The translations under genes and the position numbers were made by a program. A stretch of 64,000 nucleotides of DNA, taken from UBA6059 sp040219045 (GTDB taxonomy: Bacteria; Bacteroidota; Bacteroidia; Cytophagales; Cyclobacteriaceae). Below, piece after piece: positions 37,497-46,031 of the stretch. Position 1 is the first letter of the stretch, and every line of letters begins with the position of its first letter. Location: positions 682,001-746,000 of the forward strand of contig OZ245881.1 of the NCBI GenBank assembly GCA_965229505.1, read 5' to 3'. Below the pieces are notes generated by a model. That model worked only from the letters and a program-made list of their open reading frames with translations. It was not told the DNA's origin and did not search any database.

Positions 37497-37832
37497 ATGG
37501 GAGATTATCAACTAGGTGAATTTGAAGAGATCGTACTGCTGACCGTAGCAGTGCTCTACGATCATGCTTACGGAGTAAGCATCAAAGAAGAAATCGAGCA
37601 GAAGCTCGGACGCAAAGTCAGTACCGGCGCACTACAAACTGCTTTGCGGCGAATGGAAAACAAGGGCTACCTAGATACCCAGTGGGGAGAAGCCACCAGC
37701 GTCCGAGGTGGTAAGCGCAAGAAGTATTTTATGGTCACTCCTTTTGGAAAGAAGGCATTGGATCATGTGCAAGAGAGCCGTCAAAAGCTCTGGAAGGCGA
37801 TACCCAAAATAGCATTTGACTTTGGTAAATAA
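37497..37832 (+). CDS. PadR family transcriptional regulator
   Basis: 111 residues. The winged-helix core (EFEEIVLLTVAVLYDHAYGVSIKEEIEQKL) with STGALQTALRRMENKGYLDTQWGE and the C-terminal FGKKALDHVQESRQ helix are typical of short PadR proteins. It overlaps the start of the first FtsX-type permease by a few bases, a pair common in Bacteroidota where the PadR controls its transporter. Ligand unknown. Confidence 0.9.
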   Translation: MGDYQLGEFEEIVLLTVAVLYDHAYGVSIKEEIEQKLGRKVSTGALQTALRRMENKGYLDTQWGEATSVRGGKRKKYFMVTPFGKKALDHVQESRQKLWKAIPKIAFDFGK

Positions 37833-40491
37833 GCAAATCGATATTGACAATACTTTGGCCTTGCGGCTCCTTCGTCGGCTCATCAAGCCGGAGTATTATG
37901 AGGATATCGCTGGTGATCTGGATGAGCAGATCGACTCATACCAAATACATAAAAATCTCATTTTTTGGTGGCTCTGGAAGGAAGTGATCTTATTACTTCA
38001 CCCGGCATTGCTGCGCCCCTTTTTCAAATTCGGAAAACTCAAAAACTCTAATACTATGCTAATCAATTATCTAAGAATTGCTTCCAGACAATTCAAAAAG
38101 TACAAGATGAATACGGCCATCAACCTTATTGGTCTCTCTACTGGTATGGCGGCTTGTATCCTGATATTTCTGTTTGTGCAGGACGAGCTCAGCTATGATC
38201 GGCACCATGAACATGCAGAGGACATCTATCGGGTGACGGTGCAAAACTTCGACACGGATGGTGAGATGAACCGGCACTGGGCTTTTGCGTCAGCAGGGCA
38301 TGCAGAGCGGCTGAAAGCGGACTATCCCTCCATCACTCATGCCGTTCGTTTCTTCCCCTGGGCCTTCCCTGATCTTGAGTATGGTGAGCTGCGCTTTCCG
38401 GGTGAATCGGTCATTTTTGCCGACGATGATGTCTTCGACATATTCAGTTTCCCATTTCTATTAGGGTCTCCGGAGACGGCTTTCAACGACATCTTCTCAC
38501 TAGTGCTCACAGAGGAGTCTGCCATTCGCATTTTTGGTAATGACTGGGCAGAGCAGGATTTGCTTGAAAAGACGCTAAAGCTCACCGCCAGAGGTCAGGA
38601 ATTCAACTTCAAAATTACCGGCGTGATGGAAGACATGCCGGATCAGCAGCATTTTCACTTTGAATATCTGGCGCCTCTCCGCCTGGTAGAGCAGGCGATG
38701 GGCGAGGAAACCATGAACAATGTAGGCGGTAACTACAACTGGCTTACCTATATCCGCACTGCGCCTAATGCGGACATGATAAGTCTGACTGAGTCTGCAG
38801 TTGGCTTCTGGGAAAAGTATGTCGACCCTATTCGCGGTAGACCGTCTAGTGATTTTTACAAATTTCAGTTTCAGCCATTGCTCGACATTCACCTGCGATC
38901 CAATCTTGAGGGAGAATATGAGACCAACGGCAGCATTGACCAAGTCTATATATTCTCTATCGTTGGGATACTCCTACTGATCATCGCATGCGTCAACTAC
39001 ATGAACCTCTCCACCTCTCATTTTACGAGAAGGCTCAAGGAAATTGGCGTGCGCAAGGTGCTCGGCAGTGGCAAATCAGCATTAGTGACACAGTTTCTCG
39101 TGGAGTCCACACTGATTACCATAATGTCACTGCCAATAGCCCTGCTCCTGGTATGGCTTGCCCTACCTGCGATCAATGATTTTCTTGAGAAATCACTCAC
39201 GCTCAATCTTATTGACAACTATCTGCTGATACTCACATTGTTTAGCCTCCTCGCCATTATTGGTCTCCTCGCCGGCCTCTATCCGGCCCTTTTCTTATCA
39301 AGGCTGGGCACTGTACAATCGCTCAAGGGCAAGCTTGCCGCAAGCCCGTCAAAGTGGAACTTCCGATCGGTACTCGTGACCGTGCAGTATGCCGTGGTAC
39401 TCGGGTTGATCTTTGCGCTGACCGTCATTGAAAGTCAGATCGATTTCATCAGGACGTCAGATCCCGGCTACCGCAAAGAAGCCATCATCGACCTTCCACT
39501 GAGCAGAAGCATGGAAAACCTCGAGACCTTCAAAACGCAGCTTCTGTCCAACCCAAATATTGAGGCGGTGGCCTACTCATCGCGCATCCCTACCGGCAGG
39601 TTGATGGATAGCTGGGGAGCGAGATTCTTCAAAGGAGACGAGGCAGTTGATCTGGATTTTCGCCTACCGGGAATCATGGTGGACGAAGATTTCTTAGATA
39701 CTTATGACATCACATTGGCCGCCGGCACCAATTTCCAGCGACAGATGGACACATTTGCTGATAGCATAGGCTACTATATCATCAACAGGTCGGCGGCAGA
39801 AGCATTGGGGTACCCAAACCCTAATGACATCATCGGAGAGAACATCAGCTACGGTCCTTACAAGGGTCGCATCTATGGAGTGACTGAGGACTTTCATTTT
39901 GAATCGCTCCATAGCCCGATCGTACCTATGGTCATGATGAAGTCAAGCTCGAGGTTGAGACGTGCCAGCATCCTCGTCAATACTCAGCGCCTACCGGAAA
40001 CGCTCCAACACATTGAGGCTACCTGGGCGGACTTTGATCCCGTCAACCCTGTAGAATACAGATTCGTCGAAGACAGGTTTGAAGATCAGTATGTGCAAGA
40101 GCAGCGGCTCAGCCAGATGATCAACGTATTTACGGTAGTGGCCATATTGATCGGCTGCCTGGGTCTGGTAGGCATGGTTGGGTTCCTAATTGATACCAAA
40201 ACCAAGGAGATCGGAGTACGCAAAGTACTGGGTGCCAGTGTCGCCAATGTCCTTGGATTAATCGGTGCGCACTTCACTATTTTGATCGGGGTGGCCTTTG
40301 TGCTCATTACACCTATCGCCTATTATCTGATGAATGATTGGCTGGAGACATTCGTCTATCACATCGATATGGGAGTATTAATTGTGCTCCTGCCGGTAGT
40401 GATCGTAATGGTCATCACGGCCTTCTCCATTGGATTTCAGACACTCAAAGCTGCATTGGATAATCCGGTGAAGTCTTTGAGGACGGAGTAA
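37816..40491 (+). CDS. ABC transporter permease, FtsX/MacB type, with permease-prefix domain
   Basis: 891 residues from a TTG at 37816, overlapping the PadR gene; a second TTG at 37822 is possible, and the ATG at 38056 would drop the prefix domain. Residues ~15-75 (RLLRRLIKPEYYEDIAGDLDEQID) are the prefix domain linked to PadR. Then MacB-like membrane helix 1 (about 103-125), a large periplasmic domain, core helices near 378-400, 425-450 and 472-495, a second periplasmic domain, and a C-terminal set of helices beginning with TKTKEIGVRKVLGAS. No ATPase gene is present nearby. Family members export peptides, lipoproteins or drugs or transmit signals. A bidirectional terminator follows. Confidence 0.88.
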   Translation: MTLVNKQIDIDNTLALRLLRRLIKPEYYEDIAGDLDEQIDSYQIHKNLIFWWLWKEVILLLHPALLRPFFKFGKLKNSNTMLINYLRIASRQFKKYKMNTAINLIGLSTGMAACILIFLFVQDELSYDRHHEHAEDIYRVTVQNFDTDGEMNRHWAFASAGHAERLKADYPSITHAVRFFPWAFPDLEYGELRFPGESVIFADDDVFDIFSFPFLLGSPETAFNDIFSLVLTEESAIRIFGNDWAEQDLLEKTLKLTARGQEFNFKITGVMEDMPDQQHFHFEYLAPLRLVEQAMGEETMNNVGGNYNWLTYIRTAPNADMISLTESAVGFWEKYVDPIRGRPSSDFYKFQFQPLLDIHLRSNLEGEYETNGSIDQVYIFSIVGILLLIIACVNYMNLSTSHFTRRLKEIGVRKVLGSGKSALVTQFLVESTLITIMSLPIALLLVWLALPAINDFLEKSLTLNLIDNYLLILTLFSLLAIIGLLAGLYPALFLSRLGTVQSLKGKLAASPSKWNFRSVLVTVQYAVVLGLIFALTVIESQIDFIRTSDPGYRKEAIIDLPLSRSMENLETFKTQLLSNPNIEAVAYSSRIPTGRLMDSWGARFFKGDEAVDLDFRLPGIMVDEDFLDTYDITLAAGTNFQRQMDTFADSIGYYIINRSAAEALGYPNPNDIIGENISYGPYKGRIYGVTEDFHFESLHSPIVPMVMMKSSSRLRRASILVNTQRLPETLQHIEATWADFDPVNPVEYRFVEDRFEDQYVQEQRLSQMINVFTVVAILIGCLGLVGMVGFLIDTKTKEIGVRKVLGASVANVLGLIGAHFTILIGVAFVLITPIAYYLMNDWLETFVYHIDMGVLIVLLPVVIVMVITAFSIGFQTLKAALDNPVKSLRTE

Positions 40492-40495
40492 CTAG

Positions 40496-40529
40496 AAAAG
40501 GAGCACCAACATTGAACTGTGCTCCTTTT
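40496..40529. terminator. Bidirectional terminator
   Basis: AAAAGGAGCAC (40496-40506) pairs perfectly with GTGCTCCTTTT (40519-40529), between the convergent permease and the lipoprotein gene at 40558. Confidence 0.85.
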
Positions 40530-40557
40530 CTACTTTGTATATGATGGTAACTCTACC

Positions 40558-41349
40558 TTATTCTCCCTCTGGCATTCTGGCGATAGCAGCACCTTCTGGC
40601 ATCTCAAAGTTGTCCATGGAAGGGTACTCTGTAGACACCTGGATGTTGGTAAATGAACGAGCGTCTCCTCTCGGCTCTCCAACTACGCCATCTTCATACT
40701 TATACCACTGGAGTGAAGTAGGTAGCATCACGCCACCAAATTCCTGCCAGCCCTCATACTTGATCAAGCTGTACTCATGCTCAACTTCACCTCCAAATGT
40801 GGCGGTGTAAAGCAACCATTGCATCTGGTTGGTCTCCGGATCTGAGCAAATGATATAGTTGTCATTCGGCGCATCACCTACGCCATCGTAGTAGGAGATT
40901 TTGACCTGGTTGTAAGTCTTGCCATCAAGTTCAATGGGATCAAGCACTTCGTAAATGACTCCAGGATCTCCCACCACAAATGGGAAAGCATAGAAGTAGA
41001 ACATGAGGTTGTAGCGCATCCTTTGACGATCAGCATCGTCGCTCGCTGGATAGACCCAGACGTTCTCACCATCAAATCCAACCGTCTGCTCTTCAGACTC
41101 GATTCGGGCATAGCGATTTTGTAGTTCAGTAAGTGTCGTGCTACCTCCCATGTCATAGGAAAGCATTTTTAGACTTGACCAGGTATCATAGCCCCCATGC
41201 GCATCAAACACTTTGGTGATTTCGGGGATGTGGTGAGCAGTATAGTCCACCTGAGGTGCTGCTTCCACTGTCTCTATTGGTTGCTCTTGCTTTTTCCCTT
41301 CACAAGCGATCATAAGGGAGAGAAAACAAATGGCGATAAGGTTATTCAT
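40558..41349 (-). CDS. Exported lipoprotein of unknown function
   Basis: 263 residues from the ATG at 41349; the upstream extension to 41412 has no signal. Lipobox MIAC (Cys16). The mature part opens with ITKVFDAHGGYDTWSSLKML, a motif seen in outer-membrane lipoprotein-sorting-like (LolA-like) or DUF6503-type proteins of Bacteroidota. Later strands (YNQVKISYYDG, QMQWLLYTATFGGE, TSLQWYKYEDG) fit a half-barrel. Function unknown. Confidence 0.7.
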   Translation of the reverse strand: MNNLIAICFLSLMIACEGKKQEQPIETVEAAPQVDYTAHHIPEITKVFDAHGGYDTWSSLKMLSYDMGGSTTLTELQNRYARIESEEQTVGFDGENVWVYPASDDADRQRMRYNLMFYFYAFPFVVGDPGVIYEVLDPIELDGKTYNQVKISYYDGVGDAPNDNYIICSDPETNQMQWLLYTATFGGEVEHEYSLIKYEGWQEFGGVMLPTSLQWYKYEDGVVGEPRGDARSFTNIQVSTEYPSMDNFEMPEGAAIARMPEGE

Positions 41350-41579
41350 CGAATTATTTTTTGATCCAAAATTGACATTAATTCCAATAAAAATAGGGGA
41401 AGCCCGAACCACTATGACGTCCAGATGACTTTTCTACTGCGGACTTTATTTGAACGGTAGGTCTGAGTGGGCAGGTACCTTTCGATGGGGTCTGTAGATT
41501 GTGGTTTAGTGGTATCGTTTTATGCCCAATTCGGCTCTGCCAACCTCATTTGAAAAATCCTTTTTCTTACCTACACCCT

Positions 41580-41713
41580 CGTCACGTCGACCGCAGCGGA
41601 GACGTCCCCAAACTCTCGCACGTAAATACCGGCAAGCACAAATGTAATCTGCATCCTACAAGGGGACTTCTCCACTCCATTCTCCCGTTGGTCGTATTGC
41701 GGTCGAAGTGACG
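41580..41713 (+). repeat. Direct repeat left of the GIY-YIG gene, copy 1
   Basis: This ~134-bp unit is about 88 percent identical to 42257-42391 in the same orientation. It starts with CGTCACGTCGACCGCAGCGG, which is partly self-complementary with the following AGACGT, contains AAGGGGACTTCTCCACTCCA, and ends with GGTCGAAGTGACG. It lies 105 bp upstream of the nuclease gene. Confidence 0.85.
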
Positions 41714-41818
41714 TTGTGATAATGACCCTGTGCTTCTTACTTCGTCGCATGGCCATAAATGCGGCACTTGGACAAATACAAATCGTTTCAAATACTGATA
41801 TGATTATTATCTTGATGT

Positions 41819-42118
41819 ATGGTCAGAGGAGGCTCGGTATACATGATCACAACTAAAAACAACACTGCCTTATACATTGGTGTCACCTCTGATCTTCTAT
41901 CCAGAATCATCCAACATCGGGAAAAGTACTACCCTGAGAGCTTCTCAGCTCAATACAATATTAGCAAGCTGGTCTACTATGAACATCACGGATCGATCGT
42001 AGAGGCCATTGCCAGGGAGAAACAGTTGAAGCGCTGGTCAAGGATCAAGAAAGAGAGACTAATAAATACTATGAATCCTGACTGGAAGGATCTCTTTGCG
42101 GATATAAAAGATAGGTAG
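41819..42118 (+). CDS. GIY-YIG nuclease family protein
   Basis: 99 residues. SVYMITTKNNTALYIGVTSD carries the GIY-YIG element (VYMI...LYIG), followed by LLSRIIQHREKYY with the conserved Arg/His, and VEAIAREKQLKRWSR with the catalytic Glu and Lys-rich end. These single-domain UvrC-like nucleases are common in Bacteroidota, often beside repeats. The gene sits exactly between two ~135-bp direct repeats (41580-41713 and 42257-42391), so it may mobilise or be mobilised by them. Confidence 0.9.
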   Translation: MVRGGSVYMITTKNNTALYIGVTSDLLSRIIQHREKYYPESFSAQYNISKLVYYEHHGSIVEAIAREKQLKRWSRIKKERLINTMNPDWKDLFADIKDR

Positions 42119-42256
42119 GCTGTAGGTTGGTGGCTTCACGATTCATACGCCCATGCTTTGATCCAATACCAACGTCACGTAGATCGAATTGGAGAGGTTC
42201 GGCTTCAATACAAACCTCACGTCGACAGTAGCAGAGACGTACAGCCACTATACCCA

Positions 42257-42391
42257 CGTCACGTCGACCGCAGCGGAGACGTCTCCTTACTCTAGCACAT
42301 AAATACGGGTAAGATCAAATGTAAATCTGCATCCTGCAAGGGGACTTCTCCACTCCATGCTCCCATTGGTCGCACTTCGGTCGAAGTGACG
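42257..42391 (+). repeat. Direct repeat right of the GIY-YIG gene, copy 2
   Basis: About 88 percent identical to 41580-41713. A shorter, decayed relative (CCTCACGTCGACAGTAGCAG with AGACGT) lies just upstream around 42216-42242, giving a partial third copy of the first part of the unit. Confidence 0.85.
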
Positions 42392-42511
42392 CGTTTAGGC
42401 CAATAGTGAGGTTCTTACCAGCAACCAAACTCATATAATGCCAATTCAATGGAGAAATTCCAATGATCAACTACAACCAATTGAGAATAAAAAAAATTAA
42501 CTGTAAGACAG

Positions 42512-43273
42512 CTACAACTCCTCAATCTTAACCAAGTCATACACCCAGCCCATCTCAGGGATCTCGATTCTTACAATACGATGAGTCTTAGGATCAATGA
42601 AAAGATCCTGATTGGCGACTCCTCCACGGAGCTCAACTCTGTAACAATCACAGTCAACTAATGGTAGCGATAGCTCGACTTGACCCGCAATGGTAGCAGT
42701 GATCTCACGGAACTGCAGATCCATCAGGTTGAACTGACGATAGGTTAGTGCATCCCCACTATCGTAAAATAACCTTGGGAGAAGAAATAGCGTCATCATC
42801 CTGGAGATATGATCGCGCGCAACAATGGTCGAGTCGAGTTCTCCAATTTTTACTTCTATCTGATTTTTTGAACTCCAATCGGCTTGCATCTCGGTGTGTT
42901 TTCCTCCATAGTCAATAACGATTTCTTCACCGACCATCTTTTTAGTTTGGAAGTCATAGCGTGAATCGATGGTCTCATCGAACAGCGAACCTCCAACCAT
43001 GACCTTAGCGGCTTCATAGAGACGCAGGGAGTGCTGGTCCACTTCATGCATCATGACGGATACACCTGCTGAGTCACCGCCTTGTTTCATTCGATAGGTC
43101 AATATTTCCGAGTTGATCCTTTGTGCAATGAGGGTCTGATCGAATACCTCTGCCGAACCTATAGATTGGCTTTGTGCCGGACTTAATCCCACCAAGCAAA
43201 TCATTGCTGGTAGGCTCAAAGAGAAAACCAACCTCCACCATGAAGATTGAATCAGGATTATTAAGGGCTTCAT
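42512..43273 (-). CDS. Exported protein of unknown function
   Basis: 253 residues with an N-terminal membrane or signal segment (LVFSLSLPAMICLVGLSPAQ). It contains SEILTYRMKQGGDSAGVSVMMHE, a DUF3108/LolA-like strand pattern, and a C-terminal DLFIDPKTHRIVRIEIPE. It starts 12 bp after the stop of the permease at 43286-45748 and may be cotranscribed with it. Function unknown. Confidence 0.68.
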   Translation of the reverse strand: MKPLIILIQSSWWRLVFSLSLPAMICLVGLSPAQSQSIGSAEVFDQTLIAQRINSEILTYRMKQGGDSAGVSVMMHEVDQHSLRLYEAAKVMVGGSLFDETIDSRYDFQTKKMVGEEIVIDYGGKHTEMQADWSSKNQIEVKIGELDSTIVARDHISRMMTLFLLPRLFYDSGDALTYRQFNLMDLQFREITATIAGQVELSLPLVDCDCYRVELRGGVANQDLFIDPKTHRIVRIEIPEMGWVYDLVKIEEL

Positions 43274-43285
43274 ATTATTTTTTTT

Positions 43286-45748
43286 TCATTCGTTGGTCAG
43301 GTTATTGACGGGGTTGGCGAGGCTGGCCTTGATCGTCTGATAGCCGATAGTCATAAGTGCGATCAGGCCGAGGCTTAGCACCGGCAGCAGGTAGCTGTAA
43401 AGGCTAAAAGCTGACCGGTATGGGAATTTCTCCATCCAACCCTGGATCATCAGGTACGTGACCGGAACACTTATCAAGGTGGCGGCACCTATCATTATCG
43501 CGTATTGTTTGGTGAGCAGGATGATCAATGCAGTGACACGTGCGCCGAGGACTTTGCGGATGCTGATCTCTTTGCTGCGCTGCGAGATAAGGTAGGATGA
43601 TAGGGCGAGTAGCCCGAGGTTGGCGATGAGGAGGCCTATCAAAGCAAAAAAGCCAAATACCTTACCAAATCGGATCTCGCTCTGATACTCTTGGTTGAAC
43701 TGGTCGTCGACGAAGAAGTAGCTGAAGTCATTGCCGGCAAAAACCGACTCGTACTGTTCCTCAAGATGAGCCAACGTCGTGGACACATCCCCCGACTGCA
43801 CCTTGACGGTGAAGTACTCGATACCGTTCCAGGGGGTATAGCCCCGGTTGAGCAAAAAGGCAGAAGGCTCGGCTCCTGACATGGCGCGCTGGTCAAAGTC
43901 CTTGACTATACCGACCACACGACAGTCATCCATGTGCCCACGACTGTGAATCCATGTGACCGGCTGGTTCACTGCATCCACGGGATTGACATAGCCGATA
44001 GCTCTAGCTGCCGACTCATTGAGGATGATCTCCAACTCAGCGGCATGCTGCTGGGGGTCAAAATCCCTACCGCCAATGAGCGAAAGTCCAAAAACGGTAA
44101 GCAAATCGTAATCAGCAGCGAAGAGCTTGAGCAGGTCGGCATCTTGTCGTGCTTCAAAGTCTTTCTTGAAAAGCTCCACATGGTTGAGGTACATACCGGG
44201 AAGAGAGCTTGCGCTGGAGACCTCCCGGATGTTGGGATGCTCAAGGGCCTGGTTTTTGAAGACATCAAATCTCGACCAAAAGGTATCCCCTACCCCCACC
44301 TTCGGCATGTGTATACTGATGACCTGATCGGGGTTGAAGCCCAATTCACGGTTTTGCAGAAACTCGATCTGACGATAGATATTGGCGGATGCCATGATCA
44401 AGACCAATGAGATGCAGAGCTGGAAGAGCACCAGAAAACGTCGGAGCAAGATGCCTTGAGCTGAGTTTTTGAAGGTTCCACGTAAGACCTTTAGTGGCAT
44501 AAAGCTCGTCATGACCAGCGCCGGATACAGGCCAGAAAGTATTGCTCCAAAGATGGTCACCACAATTGCCAACAGCCAGAAGAGCGGCAGTTGCAACAGC
44601 ATTAGCGGTAGCTCATAACCAATCAACTCTGAAAGCCAGGGTGTCCCGAGATAGACCATAGCAGTAGCGATGAACAGGGCGAGCAAGTTGAGGGCTATGG
44701 ACTCCATGAGGAACTGCAAGGTGAGCATAGTTCTGGATGCTCCAATCACCTTGCGTACTCCGATCTCGCGGGCGCGGAGCGTCGACCTTGCTGAGGTGAG
44801 ATTGAGGTAGTTGACCCATGCCATGAGGAGGATAAATACGGCAATGATCAGGATGTAGACCAGCAACTCACCTCGCCCATTGACACCCAGCTCATTGCCC
44901 ATGCGTGAGTACAGATGAATGTCGGTCAATGGCTGGAAGCTGAAATGCATAGCATAGTTGCGGGTGGAGAAAATCTCTTTGCCTTGCAGCGCCACGGCCT
45001 CATTGATGGACAGCTCCAGGCTGGGGATGTCCGTCCCTTCGGGTACGCGGACATAGGTATGAAAATAATCCCAGTCCCATGCCGTCCAGCGCCAGTTGGG
45101 ATGCTGGGTAACAAAAGTCTGTGATGAAATCAGAAAATCGTATTGAAAATGGGCGTTGAGCGGTACATCCTCTACCACCCCGGTGATGAGGTAGTCCATC
45201 TCAAAATCATCGACCATGGTCACCCTTTTGCCGATAGGGTCCTCCCCTCCGAAATACTTGGCCGCCAATGTTTCGGTGAGCACGATGCTATTGGTCTCTG
45301 CCAGCGCGGTGCGCGGATTGCCCTGGAGTAATCGCGAAGAGAATACCTCAAAATAATGTCGGTCAGCATGGTAGCCTCCGGTCTCCTCAAAAACCCGCTC
45401 CTGACCATTGGTATCTGTGAAGCGGACAGTGAGGCGCTTAGCATCTAGCTTGTGCACCTGTGCCACCGCTTCGAGCTGATCAAACTCACTTAGCAGAAAC
45501 GGGGCGAGGTACACCGATGCAGAAGACTTAGACTCCTGCTCGATACCATCCTGCAACTTCTGCGTGGTGATGCGATAGATGCGCTGATGATTTTCAAAAT
45601 GTCGGTCGTAGCTCCACTCTGTGTAGGCATACTCGATCATTACCATGAATACGGCCATCCCGATCGCCAGCCCGAGCAGGTTGACAAGCGAATAATGAGC
45701 ATCCTTGCGCATAGCGCGAAAACCGGACTTGAGTAGGTTGTAGAGCAT
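43286..45748 (-). CDS. ABC transporter permease, FtsX/MacB type
   Basis: 820 residues. MacB-like N-terminus (DAHYSLVNLLGLAIGMAVFMVMIEYAYTEW), a large periplasmic domain, core helices near 295-318, 345-370 and 390-415, a second periplasmic domain, and a C-terminal SQRSKEISIRKVLGARVTALI block with three helices. No PadR prefix domain. The neighbour at 46032 is divergent and of the same family. No ATPase subunit is encoded nearby, so it may use one encoded elsewhere or act as a signalling permease. Confidence 0.88.
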   Translation of the reverse strand: MLYNLLKSGFRAMRKDAHYSLVNLLGLAIGMAVFMVMIEYAYTEWSYDRHFENHQRIYRITTQKLQDGIEQESKSSASVYLAPFLLSEFDQLEAVAQVHKLDAKRLTVRFTDTNGQERVFEETGGYHADRHYFEVFSSRLLQGNPRTALAETNSIVLTETLAAKYFGGEDPIGKRVTMVDDFEMDYLITGVVEDVPLNAHFQYDFLISSQTFVTQHPNWRWTAWDWDYFHTYVRVPEGTDIPSLELSINEAVALQGKEIFSTRNYAMHFSFQPLTDIHLYSRMGNELGVNGRGELLVYILIIAVFILLMAWVNYLNLTSARSTLRAREIGVRKVIGASRTMLTLQFLMESIALNLLALFIATAMVYLGTPWLSELIGYELPLMLLQLPLFWLLAIVVTIFGAILSGLYPALVMTSFMPLKVLRGTFKNSAQGILLRRFLVLFQLCISLVLIMASANIYRQIEFLQNRELGFNPDQVISIHMPKVGVGDTFWSRFDVFKNQALEHPNIREVSSASSLPGMYLNHVELFKKDFEARQDADLLKLFAADYDLLTVFGLSLIGGRDFDPQQHAAELEIILNESAARAIGYVNPVDAVNQPVTWIHSRGHMDDCRVVGIVKDFDQRAMSGAEPSAFLLNRGYTPWNGIEYFTVKVQSGDVSTTLAHLEEQYESVFAGNDFSYFFVDDQFNQEYQSEIRFGKVFGFFALIGLLIANLGLLALSSYLISQRSKEISIRKVLGARVTALIILLTKQYAIMIGAATLISVPVTYLMIQGWMEKFPYRSAFSLYSYLLPVLSLGLIALMTIGYQTIKASLANPVNNLTNE

Positions 45749-46031
45749 AAGCCAGATGGCGTGTGAGGTTTTCTAGTTTACGCATATCATCAATAGATAA
45801 CCAGCACGGCTGTCAAACAACACATTAACCCTGTCAAATGCCCAAAAGCCTAAGATGAGAGGAGCGACGGTGATCAAGTCCAATCCCATTCGCTTCCTGA
45901 GAAACGAATAGGTTTCAGGCTACCTCCGAACACCGGATCTTTTTGGCTGATGTATTATACACATTTCATTTTTTTTTAAGAAAAAGTGCAACCAGTGTGC
46001 AGAATGACAGTCCTATAAAAAACGCTCTGGC

